DNA from: Erythrophleum ivorense
Lineage: Eukaryota > Streptophyta > Magnoliopsida > Fabales > Fabaceae
Assembly (NCBI GenBank): GCA_026724425.1
Contig: JAIUCV010000647.1
Span: forward strand, 186,001 to 250,000
Length of the DNA: 64,000 bases
Direction of reading: 5' to 3'
In this document: positions 36,342-48,562 of the stretch, one piece after another
Layout of the letters: each line of letters starts with the position of its first letter
How positions within the stretch are numbered: the first letter of the stretch is position 1
Translations under genes and position numbers: made by a program
Notes under the pieces: generated by a model
Databases searched by the model: none
What the model saw: the letters and a program-made list of their open reading frames with translations, nothing else
Told to the model about the DNA's origin: nothing

Positions 36342-38617
36342 TTGGAAAGTTGGCAAATGCAAGGATCTGTTTCTGGAAGAGGAAGAGAGGTTTATGTTGT
36401 GTGGAGAATGTAGAAGGCGCGAGAGAAGTATTTATGATGATGGTGACTTGAGAGTATGGTTTTGTGTTTGCAAGGGAGCAAGAAAAGCATATATGTTCGC
36501 TGCAGCCAGAGGGGAAGGATGTCGTTTTTCACGCTTGCTTGGAGAAGGAGAAAAATTGGTAAGAATCACAGGAACCTCTTGTCCTGCTACTTACCACAAA
36601 AGTAACGTAGCGAGCCGAGATTAAGGACGTCAGCGAACGAAACTGCCGCTCCTGTCCTGATTCTTTACTTCGTGTATTATTTTGGTCTTTGACGAACAAT
36701 TTAGTCAAGAAGGTTTCCTGCAATTTCTCCTTTTTTTGGGCCCTGAGCAATCAGCAGGCGCTGAAAGTACGGACACTCTTGTTCACTTGACTTAAAAAAC
36801 AGAACGACAAGTGAATATTTAGGCCCAAAAGACACTGGTGCAATATGAAAAAACTTGGGAGAGAAACAAAAAGGGGTTTGAAAGAATAGAATAGAATAGA
36901 ATGAGATAGATAAAATACAACACTTTAAGATATTAATATTCATATTATCACTCAAATCATAGCCATCAAAACAGGCCAATCTGACTTACCTAAATTGATC
37001 CACTATTCAAGTTGGCCTATTCCTTTTTTAATAAAAAGAAAATAATTCGGTGAAAATTGGTAAACAATATATAAAAGCAATATCAAGATTTTAAGTCCGA
37101 CTTACATAAGCCATCATCATAATGAAAATAATATTGAAAAGTATTATATAAATCATATTCCATTGTATGATTTTTTAAATTAGACTATTATAGAGAAACA
37201 TAATATGTTGCTAGAAGAAATATAATATGTTGTATTGAAAAATAAAGGCATTTCTTTTCAAAATAAAAAGGTGGGCCAAATAAATGGGTCAAGCGAAAAA
37301 TGGCCCGATTTTAGATTTTAAATGGGTTGGTATTTTGTTAACCCAATTTATTTTTTAAAAATGGATTAAATATGCAATTCCATTCCATGGATGGAACTCA
37401 TTTTAACTAGTCGAAATAATATTTATTTTAATTCGTTTTACAGGTCTTTTTTTTTCAAAACTGATGTAAATGAATAAATTTCACAAGAAATATGAAAGAG
37501 AAATACAAACTAGGTGTTAAAGAAGCCTAAAAAAAAATTGAATCCTAGGAGGAGACCTTTTCCTCGGTAAATGTACATATGTATGCCTATCACAAGTGTA
37601 GACTGAGTTTAATTTTATATGAAAGTTTATCAACTTGTCACTTCAATAATTTTGTTTACTTATTTAGAATAATAGATATAATTTAATCCATTGTACGGAA
37701 TTATTTCAATTGATTGTGAGAATGAGACTTATAGTAATTCCTCTAGTACAAAGAGCGTTACATCTCCAAAGAGAACTTTTTGAGAGATGGACAACCACAA
37801 TATCAATTTGACAGAAATCATGACCCTGCACATATTATGCACAAAGAATCAGAAGATCAAGTATAGCAGACTCAAATAAATTAAATTTAAAAAGATATAG
37901 ACTAGTGCTCTTTGAGATTCACATATATAATTGCTTCTTATTTTATTGTGCTCAGACAGGTATATGATAGTAGTTTTAAATGATTTTTATGGATGACTTA
38001 TTTTGAATGATTGTAGTATTTATGAAGTTTAGAATTTTAAGTTACTACTTCAATTAAGTACATCTTATTTGAATTACCGTCTTAGGTATGCATTAACTAT
38101 TTTAATATTCTATAGTATTTTATTAAAAAAAGAAAAAGAAAAAGAAGTTAAAGAAGCCGTTATCTTTTTTTAGGTACCAGCTAGGTTGGGGATGAATTCG
38201 TTCTTATTTTCTGTTGAAGGAAGGAGCATGCAGCATGATATCAGTTTAACGAGTAATATAGTCCGCTCAATTGTCTTATTCCATATTCATTTTATGCCTA
38301 GTCAACAGGGCACACTATTGACTTTGAAATAAATTAATTTGACGTAATGATGTCTCACTTTGTCTTAAAAAAACAAATGTAATTTTTTTATATTTTTATT
38401 ATTAAATTTTTTAATAAAAATATAATAAGTATATAATTCTTTGATTAAAATATAATAAATATATTTTTTTAAAAAAAATTATTTAATTATTTAATTAAAC
38501 TATACACTTATTATATTTTTATTAAAAAATTATATTACTTATCATATTTTGAGTAAAAAACTTAATAATAATGATATAAAAATTGGTACTTAAGTTTAAT
38601 CCAAACAAAATTACTAA
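36342..38617. other. Spacer between APX copies 2 and 3, no gene recognised
   Basis: Copy 2 promoter, then AT-rich DNA homologous in part to the spacer between copies 1 and 2. Its right end carries an AT-rich hairpin element (38374-38585). The two frames at 36394-36979 are promoter sequence by comparison with copy 1. Confidence 0.6.
38374..38585. mobile_element. AT-rich hairpin element, family member A
   Basis: Left arm TTTTTATTATTAAATTTTTT followed by AATAAAAATATAATAAGTAT and so on. The right arm is its near reverse complement over about 85 bases. The internal motif AAAATATAATAAGTATATAA recurs several times. Relatives are at 50321-50488, 51009-51215 and, less well kept, about 50850-51000 and 6815-6990. 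It sits just beyond the 3' end of APX copy 3. Confidence 0.6.
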
Positions 38618-40044
38618 TTATTTAAGTAATAACAAAACGTTACTCCCCCAGTATTCATTTCCGTCTCCATCCAGGGATATATATAGAAACCCGTGAGTGG
38701 GAGAATGCGTCTTGCTTTTTCTGCTCGCATTCAATAAGTAACCCAGGATCACCACAGGAGTAGCAACAGCAATTCCTATAGCCCTTTGCTCCAATAGGAC
38801 ACGATTCCTTGAAGCAGGCTCATGGGGAACAGAGGAAGTTGGAGTGAAGCCTAGCAGTGAGAGTTTCCCGTGCGCAGCTGCATAATCGGTAAAAAGAGCA
38901 TCCTCATCCTATTGCAACACATTAAATATATTTCATTAATTAGTACTACGTCTCCAGAATATCACATAAAGTGTGGTGAATAGTAGAAGCAGCAACCAAT
39001 TACTTTGTTAATGTAATGTATTCGACCCTTTGGTCGACACCTTGGCGTAAAGATCCACATAGTTGCGGAAGTTTTGATCACACGGTAAAGCCTTATCTGC
39101 TATCCGAAGATTCGATGAGTCCCGACTTTCAGTAGGTTCCTGTTAAGAGTCTCGTGGAATTACTCCTCACTGACCATCTTCATAAATCAACAAAAAGTTG
39201 TCAGTTGTCATTCTCGACAGCTTACTAAAAATACGAGTTCTCAAACTTCAAATGGTCCACTATCTCTTGGCTTTTGGTGCTTGATCGTTCTTCAAGTGAC
39301 TCGACCTGATTAATTAGTTAAAACCATACTGAACTTAAAAGCATGCCTTCACAAAATATAATAGGGGATTTGGATGCTTCATCATTTTACCACTATCTTG
39401 AAGCTTCCACGTAGAGCCCCGATGTCTTCACTATCAAGACCCATGCGATTAAAGATTTTCCTTAATTGCGAAGCTTCTGAAAGCATATGGTTAGTTATGT
39501 CAATCAGCTACAAAAAGTCATGCGTGACGATGGTATTGAAAGTTCTACTGCGAGACTCAGATTTCAAAGAAAAGAGTAGCATAACCAAAAAATATTAGAA
39601 TTGGCAAAATCATTGTCTATAATAAGAACTATAACCCAAAAAAAAAAAGGGTCAGTTAGTCAATATCTGTGATATTAAGACCACTGCGCCTCTAGTGAAG
39701 TAATCTTAAGAGATTTTACAAGTTGACCAGAATCGATTGACCTACTCACATATTTCCATTAATTCAAAATAATCTTTCGGATTCGAAGTCTCTATATTCC
39801 AATTTACAATATTTAAACGGTATCATTAAATTACTCACTTTCTAATCCATCCATCCTGTTGCTGATTATGAAGTCTAAGTAAGCCCTCAGATCCTCACAT
39901 TTTTACATTCCATTTCAAAATCCTAAATCTTCACATGCACGAAAATTCAGACAATAATGTTACCACACATGACTCCATTTTATCTAAACATGACAATTTA
40001 AAACATGTACACACACAGTTCCATTTTAGGACCCTAACAACAGA

Positions 40045-40598
40045 AATCATGATGGAGGTTGTTAAATTGATTTTAAAATGGGCATTGCAGCTGCAATAAG
40101 CAAATGGTGGCATTTATGATTATGGGTGCCAAATTGAATTGTAAAGCCGAAATGCAAAGCAAGTGGAAGATTGCTGTAGTGGCACCGCAAGCATCCAGTA
40201 ATATTCCAGCTAGCTTTAATCATGAAATTCAGCACAAGAAATAGTCGGTGAAGGAAGTCTACCAACTTGCAAATTCCATAAATAAGTTTCATTGCCTTCA
40301 AATGTTTCAATAAAAAAAACTGGAGCATTGTGGCGTGAAGCATAGAATGCAGGAGTACGTTATAGGACTACCTTGTAATGCAATAAGGCAGAGGTTCCAA
40401 TAAGAGAGTGAAGAATATTTGAGTTTTTTTTTTTTTTTGGGTGCAATTGTGACTAAAAAATAGTGTGCTTGTATTTTTGTGAGAGTTATCCTAATTATAA
40501 AATTTCAAAAATCTTTCTTAGTTCTTGTCTTTCTTCGCAACATTTTTTTTATATTTGTTTCTAATATTATTAGCAAATATATTGGTTCCAACAAATCA
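40045..40598 (+). mobile_element. Solo LTR with 5-bp target duplication in APX copy 3 intron 5
   Basis: The insert (40050-40593, 544 bp) begins TGATGGAGG and ends GGTTCCAACA, with TG...CA ends and AATCA on both sides (40045-40049 and 40594-40598). The same place in copy 2 (ACAGAAATCAGACATCTG near 34974) is uninterrupted, which proves the insertion. The end resembles copia LTR ends. The minus-strand frame within it is not a gene. Confidence 0.85.
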
Positions 40599-41370
40599 AA
40601 CTTCTGAGGGCTTTATATATGCTTTAGTTTTATAGATAAAACAGACATAAAAATATTAGTTCATTGAATGTTCCAATCCCACATCATATTAAGGAGCAAA
40701 CTGCTAACAGAGATTTTTTTTTTTTTTAATGACATTAAGCTATTACAGACACGTGAGATTATTAATACCGTGATTGTTTTTTTGGAAGCCGTCATTCTTT
40801 TGGAGATTGCGTTAAATCCTAATTAAGAGAAGCATAAATTAATTGAATAGCCATGAAATTAAATGTGTAGTAAAAGAACTTTTGTAACGACCATACCTTT
40901 CTGCCAGGAATAAAGTCAATTATTGGGCTCCCAGTGATCTCTACAGCAACAATACCAACAAGCTAAAATACAAAATCAACCATATGTAAGTTGACTCTGC
41001 ATCTCCGCATATAAAACTCTATTTGAAAATCTTGAAGCGTTGTCTTGTGATAACTTATGTAAACAAAAAAAGGGGTAAGGAGGAAGGGGGCTTATTTTTA
41101 GAAGATTATGGTCAATTTTATGTCTAAGCCCGCAAAGTTCTTGACAACAAAATAATAATTAAGAACTTTGGAGGATTAAAATCAACTGGTAAAGGTCCGC
41201 ATATGTGATTCTTTGGTATTTCTTTTTCACTTTTTTGTTCTTAGAAGAAAAGAAAGATCACATACATAAGGTCGGAGGGTTTAAAACTACTTCAGTAAAA
41301 TCAAACAAAGAACAAAACCCACCGCAAAGGTCCACAGCTTCTTTCAAACTATCGTTTAAGTTATGATTAC

Positions 41371-43458
41371 CAAGAATGCACTTAGAAAATGTATGAATAG
41401 ATGCTTTTATATATAAGATAACTTAAAAATTTTTGAGTAAATACGCAATAACGAAAATCTTATAGATTCAAGAAAATCTTGTTGAGATGATATTATTAAA
41501 GGAAGTAAGTATTTTGAAGATTAAGGAGACACAGCAAGATCTTTTCAATAAATTTTTCTTGCAAAATGATAGAAATAAAGAAAAAGAAAAAGAAGTACAT
41601 CATATATTATCCTAATTTAGATTATTTTATTTTACATCTAGTTCTTTTAAATCTCAAAAAAATTTCTTTAATCAATCCAAACTCAAATTATAATAGTAAT
41701 AATTTTATATGTACTCATTGCTAATATAAAGTTTGAGCTCACCTCAAACTTTATAATACTTGAGTTTCACATATTTTTTTCATCAAGAGTTTTGTACAGT
41801 TTTCCTAAAACTCACTTACATCATACTTAAGAAAGATATACAGTATAATATGAGAATATTTTTAAAACCTTTATCTAAAAAAGATACTATAGGCTTACTC
41901 TTTAAACTCTTACATGCTAGATGTAACTAAAAACTAAACTCAGCAATTATAATGAAGATAATAAGAAAAACTATAATACACTTAACTTTTCTTTCTTTTC
42001 TTATATGTTTGTGTTTCTATTTTATTCTTTATCTAGTTATTATAACAAGGCTAAAAAAAATATTAGCAAAATATTTATTGCTCTATTCTTCATCTTTCTA
42101 TGTCTTGTTTATCATGAAGCATAAATAGCTATAGTAGATAGGGACATATAACTTTCCACTTGCAAACTTGTACACTTCTTTTTTTATACTTCTCTATGTG
42201 TAGATGCAAAGAAGAAAAGTTTTTTCTGACTTTTCTTATATGAGATAAGGATATAACAACAATTTATGTCAAACTTTCTTATTTTTGAATAGTTATTTTT
42301 AAAGGATAAAGAAACAAGAGCTAAATTTCCGTTGCTTTTATTCTTGCAACCTTTACTTGTCTCTTTGTTCAATTTATGACTTTGCTTGAAAATCCTTTTC
42401 TTTCTTTCTTTTTCACAAAGTGCTCCCACTATTTCTTTTTATCCATAGCAAAAAGACTATAATCTTCTTATACTCATGAGTTCATTATTCTCATATTTTA
42501 TATTCTTCTTAGTAAGACTTATTCTATCAAACAAATTTTGCTTTCCTTCTTCATTAAATCCATTGATATGCTCAAATCCCTCCCATTCTTCTCAGCATGC
42601 TTTCTCTCTTTGATTTGATTCAACTCAACCTCTTCTTTATACGCCCCTTTTCCTTCCTTAATTTGCCATGGCTATCTAAAACATAAATGGGTGGAAGAGT
42701 TGTGTTTACGAGAACAAGCCATGGGTTGAAGATTTTAATATTGATGCTTCTTTTTGTTAATTGCTCTCTCATTGTGAAATTTGGGGTTCTTTCTCCACCA
42801 CCCTCAGTATTTGAATTCTATAGATCCTACTTTATTCCTTCAAAGCCACAAACTTCAAATTTTCGATCACTACATATGCTTTTGATGAATTTAAGAGCCA
42901 AAGTGTTCTTTCCCAAAGAGAAGGCGGTTTTGCTATCCAGCTCCCTTGTAATTAACAACTTTTCTCTACCATGGTTGTGCTGTGATTGTCAAGTCCATTT
43001 TATCAACTTCGTTTTTAGTCTTTTTTTTTTCTTAATATATATATCTTTTCAAAATAAATGCTTCTAAAGAGGAAAGAAAATTTCTAAAAAGTTCTAACGG
43101 CAATATTAAAGATCATTTAACTTTCTGCAATTTTGATAACATTTAGAAGCTTCAAAATAAATAAAAAAATTGTGAGTTACAAGTTCAACAACTTTTGTAA
43201 AGAAATAATAAAATAAGATATTATGTATTTTAAAAAAATTACTTCCTCGTGGTACAAAGTGTGTAAATTATTAAAATTCGTAGCTCAATTAGATTTTTAT
43301 TAGCTTAATGTTATATTTTAATATCATTTATTTCTTTTGAATAATAATTATTATTTAATAAAAAAATTATTCAATGTAATAAAATAATACATAATATTTA
43401 ATTATATTTAATTTAATATTTTTATAAAATTAAGTTAAAAATTTTATCATCAATCAGA
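41371..43458. mobile_element. Insertion of about 2.1 kb inside exon 2 of APX copy 3, type unknown
   Basis: Copies 1 and 2 are continuous here; copy 3 is interrupted between about 41370 and 43459. The insert is AT-rich, has no recognisable transposase or reverse transcriptase, and shows no clear terminal repeats or target duplication. It carries one gene-like open frame at 42687-43067 with pyrimidine-rich leader sequence before it. Confidence 0.75.
42687..43067 (+). CDS. Unrecognised 126-aa open frame within the insertion
   Basis: The frame starts MGGRVVFTRTSHGLKILILM with a hydrophobic segment at about residues 13-33 (a signal anchor by look), then a proline-rich stretch LSPPPSVFEFYRSYF and a basic part. 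The last 30 residues are hydrophobic and may be read-through of intron-like sequence (a GT at 42948 could be a donor). The N-terminal half looks more like a real exon than noise: positive start, one anchor, balanced composition. It loosely recalls N-termini of plant membrane-anchored methyltransferase-like proteins, but I cannot support an assignment. It may be a gene fragment captured by the inserted element. Confidence 0.3.
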   Translation: MGGRVVFTRTSHGLKILILMLLFVNCSLIVKFGVLSPPPSVFEFYRSYFIPSKPQTSNFRSLHMLLMNLRAKVFFPKEKAVLLSSSLVINNFSLPWLCCDCQVHFINFVFSLFFFLIYISFQNKCF

Positions 43459-43763
43459 CAGATTCAACTCTTCTTGATTTCTTATTGAACCGCTAGGACC
43501 TCCTTTTATCATATCAGTAGGATTGTGAGTTCCAGCGTCATGCAACCTGCAAATATTAAATCCCTTACAAAATTATAAATATAAATATTTAAACAAGCAA
43601 CAAGAATTTATTTGAAGTTCGTAATTGCTAGCATCTAGCTATCAATAGAAGCCAGATAGCCACATGCTTACTCGGAAAAGCCAGTAAAAGAAAAACGCTC
43701 AAAGAATCATTTCCATTTGTTTTCCTTCATTTTCTCTGGAACCAAACGGATTGAGTGCAGAGA

Positions 43764-43769
<6 letters not shown>

Positions 43770-43802
<33 letters not shown>
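43770..43802. repeat. (GA)n tract at the exon 1 donor of APX copy 3
   Basis: Longest of the three homologous GA tracts in the APX array. It lies in intron 1 directly after the exon 1 donor on the minus strand. Confidence 0.95.
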
Positions 43803-43806
<4 letters not shown>

Positions 43807-45368
43807 TATTTACGCCAAACGAAGCATGAGAGGAATGCAGTTCTTGCTGGAGATTAGAGCGCGTAGGTTGCGATGAGCCTTTTTGATTTGCTTGAGATAT
43901 TCAGCGTCAACTTGCAGTGGCGCCATTTTCAGAGTTTGCAAATGTCAGGATCTGTTTCTGGAAGAGTGAATCTTTTTCACAATATATAGATACATGGGAG
44001 TGTTACAGGAAAATATTTTTTTATACACTCATGATACTAAAAAATCAATACTATTATTATTCATATTACTAATAAATAATTCATCTAAAATTTAAAATAA
44101 AACTTAACTATAATTTAAAAATAGATTATGTGATTTTTATTAAAAAGATAAATTAGATTCCTTGCCAAAATATAAATGAGAGTAGTATTGAGTATTCAGT
44201 ACTGCATTAATACCAAAATTAAACTCGTGTTGATGAAGTTAAATAATGAAATCTTCTGAGGGAATTTTTCTTTGTTAAATTTACATATAACATTATTAGT
44301 TTATTGTACTTTTATTATAAATCAAATTTTTAATTTTATTTATATAAAAATTCATTGAACCTTGATTCTTCTAAAAATTTAATAAAACTCAAATTTATTA
44401 TCATGTCCTCACATCTCTTTGCACAGCTCTCAGATCATTATTAATAGCATTACAATGAAAAAATTTTGACATATATAATATATTCATATTTTATTATAAT
44501 ACTGATTATTATATTACATAATTAATATTTATCTAATAATTAATAGTGAGATTTATTAAACAAAATACTGTCACTGAGAAAAATTTGTCTCCCTAACAAT
44601 GAAGATTATGAAATAAAGAACCCTATCTTGTTTGAGTCCTGCCCCAAGTGTAACATTATATATTATTGTGACATGCATGCAAAGATTTACTTGTATTAGG
44701 GTTAGTAGTGGGTTCAATTTAAGTTGAGCCAAAAAAAAAAAAGGTTTGAGGCCGAACTTAGATTGGGTTCATAGTTTGGGGCTTAAGGTTTAATTTGGGT
44801 TTGGCTTGATCTAAAATTAAGTAAGGCTAGTCAGACTAAATTATGTTTAGTATTTTTTTATTTAAAACTTTAAAAATTCATATTTTTATAACCATTTAAC
44901 TATTTTAGATATATGATTATTTGTTTTGATATACCTTTACAATGTCTATGTAATGAAAATGAAAGAATGTGAGTCTAGAGGAGGAAGTAGGAAGAAAAAG
45001 CAAGCGTAAAAGAAAAAATTTCAAAAGGTAGTAATTCAAAGCTTAATAGTATAATTAGAGTTTTTTTATTATTCTCTTAGGTAATTTTTCAAGGAGAACA
45101 TAATGCAAATGTCAAAAAACAACTTGGCCTACTTATTTTCTTTAAGAAGATATACATTTATTATCTTAATTTTAACTTTTTTGTTTTCAACTCCAAAAAT
45201 ATATATTTTGTATCTCATTTTCTTTCGTCTAAATGTGACAATAATATTTAAGAAGAGTTTGATAAGGGTCTTAATCCCAAAGTTATTATAATTTGTAAAA
45301 TGTGTTAAAAATTTTGGCTAAAATTATAAATTGACTTATAAAAAAAGATTTCGTTTTATTTTAGTCCT

Positions 45369-45392
45369 TATATATATATATATATATATATA
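45369..45392. repeat. (AT)n microsatellite
   Basis: About 12 TA units in intergenic DNA. Confidence 0.95.
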
Positions 45393-45733
45393 TTTTCTAA
45401 TCTTATATTTTCACTGGGTTTAGCTAAACCAAACTGATCAGCACAACCAACTTAATGCCCGGCCTAACCTTCTTTTGTTTTTTTTAAACACTCAGCCCCC
45501 TTTGGCTAAGTTGGTGTGCAGCACTAACTCGTATAGAAGAGTGGGTAACAAGGACTGGACCTGGTAAAAGCTAGGAAGGAGGGGTGTAAAAGTCTTCTCT
45601 CTTCGAAAATTTATATTGTGTACTACAATATTTGTAGAGACAAAGGGAAGGAGAAGTCTAAAAATCTCTACTATTCGAAAATTTATATTGTATACCACAA
45701 AGATTGAGATTGTATCTATACCTGTGGGTCTTA

Positions 45734-46035
45734 TGCCAGGATGCAATTCTCTGGTACGCATAAATCATACATTGCAGGCAAAAATTGCAACTTATATTCG
45801 CAGATGATCTGCCCTGTTGGGGGAAGGATCTGTCAAACAGGCTATGTGGATTTTGAAATACCATAATTAGTTTGTGAGATGCTGGGGCAATTCTAACTCT
45901 TGTATGCACAAACCATACATTCCACGCAAGAATTGCATCTTATATTCGCAGATGATCTGCCCTGTTTAGAAAAGGCTCTGTTGACCAGGCTATTTGAATT
46001 TTGAAATGCCACAATCAGTTTGTGAAGTCGGGGCA
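45734..46035. repeat. 148-bp tandem repeat, two diverged units
   Basis: Unit 1 (about 45734-45881) and unit 2 (about 45882-46035) share CTTATATTCGCAGATGATCT, GCCCTGTT, a TTTTGAAAT(A/G)CCA stretch and AGTTTGTGA in the same order with a 148-base offset. On the minus strand each unit keeps an open frame with QGRSSANI and a C-x2-C-x2-C pattern, in different frames. Origin unknown; no gene model could be built. Confidence 0.8.
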
Positions 46036-46566
46036 AAACATTACAGCCCAAAAACTCACATGCTGGTTTGGTCTTGTTTGCCATGGTGTAGAATCCTCAC
46101 TGGATGCCGCCCCATTGGCAGGGAAGGGAGCTAAAAGCACTTGGTTGGAGATTCACCAGGTGTTCTTTTTGTTCTTTTTTGTTCCCCCTGTGAAAGGAGG
46201 TTCTCAAGATTTTCAATGAGGAATAAGAAATGGATAATTGAAGTAAAACATTTAGAGTTAAAAAACCTGATGTCATATGAATTATTAAGTCATTGACAAC
46301 TTTTAAGTCACCAGTTTCCAAGGGATGCTTCAACTTTGAATGTATGGCTTCCTCACATGAATCCCTGTCATTTTGACATAGTAGAATAATGCATTACCTG
46401 CAGTGGATTTAATTATTTATCGTGGTCGAATGTAACATAATACTTCAATTTTTAGACCAAATTATCAGCAACAAGAAGCATGGTGATATGATATCAACTA
46501 TTCAACATTGTAAATGCAATAATCTCGCACTTGAGTGTGACCAAACGGTAATCCTTTCCCTTTTTT

Positions 46567-48008
46567 TCAACCCATGCTACTGGATGCAACAGCACACTTG
46601 CCACGCAACCAAGTTATACGTTTATCACTTTTAAGAGACAAGAAAATCTCCCTCGCGTTGGGTTTATTGAACAGATTTAGAGCAGCAAAATATAGTTGTT
46701 GATCAACACCTTGCATGACATCTAATGCCTTAATACAGTCAGCTATGCTATATCGGGCATTATATTGCTCTATTGCAGCTGCTCTCATTTTTGAAGCAGC
46801 TGCCATCTCCAGAATGGCTCCTGCAATGGCATTATCGATTCCTTTACGTCCTCTTTTGCGGTTACAAGTTGCCATAGGTGTAGAAGGTAGAATTGTTCCA
46901 GGATCATTATCATCTTCATCTTCCTCAGATTCAGACGACGACTCCTCTTGCTGCATGCTCATGGGCTCTGGACAAGGCCTAGAAGTACCATCACCCTCGG
47001 ATGCAGCTATGAATTCATGCCTGCCATTGGTTGCCGGCTCAGAGAATATTGTGCATAGCTCCTTATAGATTGGGCACCCACTGCCTTTTACAGTCTCGGC
47101 GTCAGGATGTTCCTGAATGTATTCCTAAGCGAGTTAGTCAATTAATTTTATATGAAGATAAAAATAACTCCGGCCAGCATTATCAAGAATCCTTTTTTAT
47201 TTTTGGAGGAAAGAAGAAGAAAGGAGCAATACAACTTAGTGGAGAAGAAAATGTCTTCAATTGAGAAATAACAAGAAAAAACTCAAACGAAACAAAGGGA
47301 GAAAAAGCCTAAACAGCTCATAATTGCAGTAAAGCTGACCAATATCTCTGCACATTAGAAATAAAGACTCCTTTAAAATGCCCATGTGGAGAAGATCAAA
47401 CGGAAGTCATATAAACAATCCTATACCATAACATACGTAGGGTCAAATAGATGGATGCAGGCATTTCTCTCCAACCACATGAATTCAAAAGAATCATATG
47501 TCACCATGTGCTAAAATGGAAAGTTGGTGAATCTCAAATGCCTCTGAAAGTGGCCGACCAGCCACTAAGCCGTAGGGGCAAAAATTTCACCCTCAAGCAG
47601 GGGCTTTTCTATTCAATTAATAACAAGAAACCAAAAGATGAAGGAACATACCCTAATGTATCTAGCCCAAACTTCTTCCTCAGCCATTATAGATCCCGTG
47701 GCTTCATCCCAACTAAAATCACTTTGTTCAACAATACACTTTACAGTTGTATACTGCCTCTTCAAGACTGAATATCGGTTTTTGAGTTGTTCCTTATCCC
47801 ATTTCAGACCTGTCTTGCTGTAAAATTCATCACAAATATATTTCCATGCTTTCTTGTTAAAAGAATTGCTCTGTTTATTCCCTTTATGCACTTGGTCAAC
47901 CATTAAGTCTGCAAGTATCTTAGTGAGCGATGTGGTCCACCTAGCCCTTGACTGTTGTTCCTGCTGCTGAGGTGGTAGTCTTCTTGATCTTGTAACTCGG
48001 CTTGCCAT
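46567..48008 (-). CDS. Myb/SANT-like domain protein (LIMYB type), complete
   Basis: Two coding exons, 47652-48008 and 46567-47124, join to 915 bases (304 aa). Residues about 22-130 form the plant Myb/SANT-like DNA-binding fold: RWTTSLTKILADLMVDQVHK, SFNKKAWKYICDEF, LKNRYSVLKRQY and FSWDEATGSIMAEEEVWARY. An acidic Ser/Glu/Asp stretch (SSSESEEDEDDNDPG) follows, then a KRGRKG basic patch that could be a nuclear signal, and a C-terminal helical region ending LSLKSDKRITWLRGKCAV. This architecture is that of L10-interacting MYB domain and related proteins, which share ancestry with Harbinger-type accessory proteins. The acceptor before the first codon (TTGTAG|ATG) and a donor at 48561-48562 suggest a non-coding first exon from 48563 upward. 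Nuclear, regulatory role inferred. Confidence 0.9.
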
Positions 48009-48562
48009 CTACAATTTAACAGACAAAAATGCTCAATAAAGAGGGATATACAAGAGTGACTGATAACTTGATGACTGCAAATAACTGATTTAATTATTAT
48101 TGCAAAAGGGGAATAACAACAAATGTAAATGAGACCACTGTGATGAATCAAGTTAGGGTACATGAAACCTTTAAAACACACACACACACAAAACAAAAGA
48201 AGAACCTGAGTAGGCGATATATTACCAACCCAGTTTAGTCCTCATATAACCCTAAAAAGAACATGATTCTGTATATAGATACCTCCTTCAGCAGGTGAAA
48301 GATAATAACAAATATTCTGTGTTGCCTAATTCGTCCATTACCCCTGCGAACACCATTTCAGCAGGTACGTTCGCGAACCATACGGAGCGGCGGACGAATC
48401 AATAAATCCGTTGATGAAGGGGAAGAGAGAGTTCAGAATCCAGACAAACGCCCCAAATTCAAACAACCCAGCCACGCAGAAGAAATTGAAGAAGGGGAAG
48501 AGGGAGTCCAGACAGAATCAATCAACAACGAGGTCTATTAACGATAAAATTCTTCAATTTAC

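Larger units (their letters stand above)
38618..43926 (-). pseudogene. Ascorbate peroxidase copy 3, pseudogene
   Basis: Exon remnants in coding order: 43814-43926, 43459-43546 plus 41323-41370 (exon 2, split by an insertion), about 41188-41237, 40897-40962, 40769-40818, 39391-39476, 39226-39305, 39041-39139, 38618-38908. The start MAPLQVDAEYLKQIKKAHRN is intact. Lesions seen: the insertion in exon 2, loss of both splice sites of exon 3 (donor GT is TT, acceptor AG is gone), an in-frame TGA and one extra base in exon 5, a stop made by joining exon 7 to exon 8, Leu for the distal Trp (shared with copy 2), the proximal His lost (ALRGSFKIV), and Glu for Asp in FDNSYF. The normal stop is also lost, so the last frame runs on to 38618. 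A solo LTR lies in intron 5. The membrane-anchor region is still recognisable (AIGIAVATPVVILGYLL). Confidence 0.93.
43927..46566. other. AT-rich intergenic DNA with a tandem repeat, no gene recognised
   Basis: Only about 50 bases upstream of APX copy 3 still match the other APX promoters, so that promoter is truncated. The rest holds an (AT)n tract, a short direct repeat (TTCGAAAATTTATATTGT at about 45603 and 45675) and a 148-bp tandem duplication at 45734-46035. The 3' flank of the Myb-like gene is at the right end. Confidence 0.65.

Noticed and set aside
36394..36979. Frames on both strands upstream of APX copy 2
   Set aside because: The first 250 bases match the promoter of APX copy 1, so this is regulatory sequence rather than coding.
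40062..40343. 93-codon minus-strand frame in APX copy 3
   Set aside because: It lies entirely inside the solo LTR, which is defined by its ends and target duplication.
46715..47068. 117-codon plus-strand frame
   Set aside because: Antisense shadow of exon 2 of the Myb/SANT-like gene; its Ser run is the complement of that gene's acidic tract.
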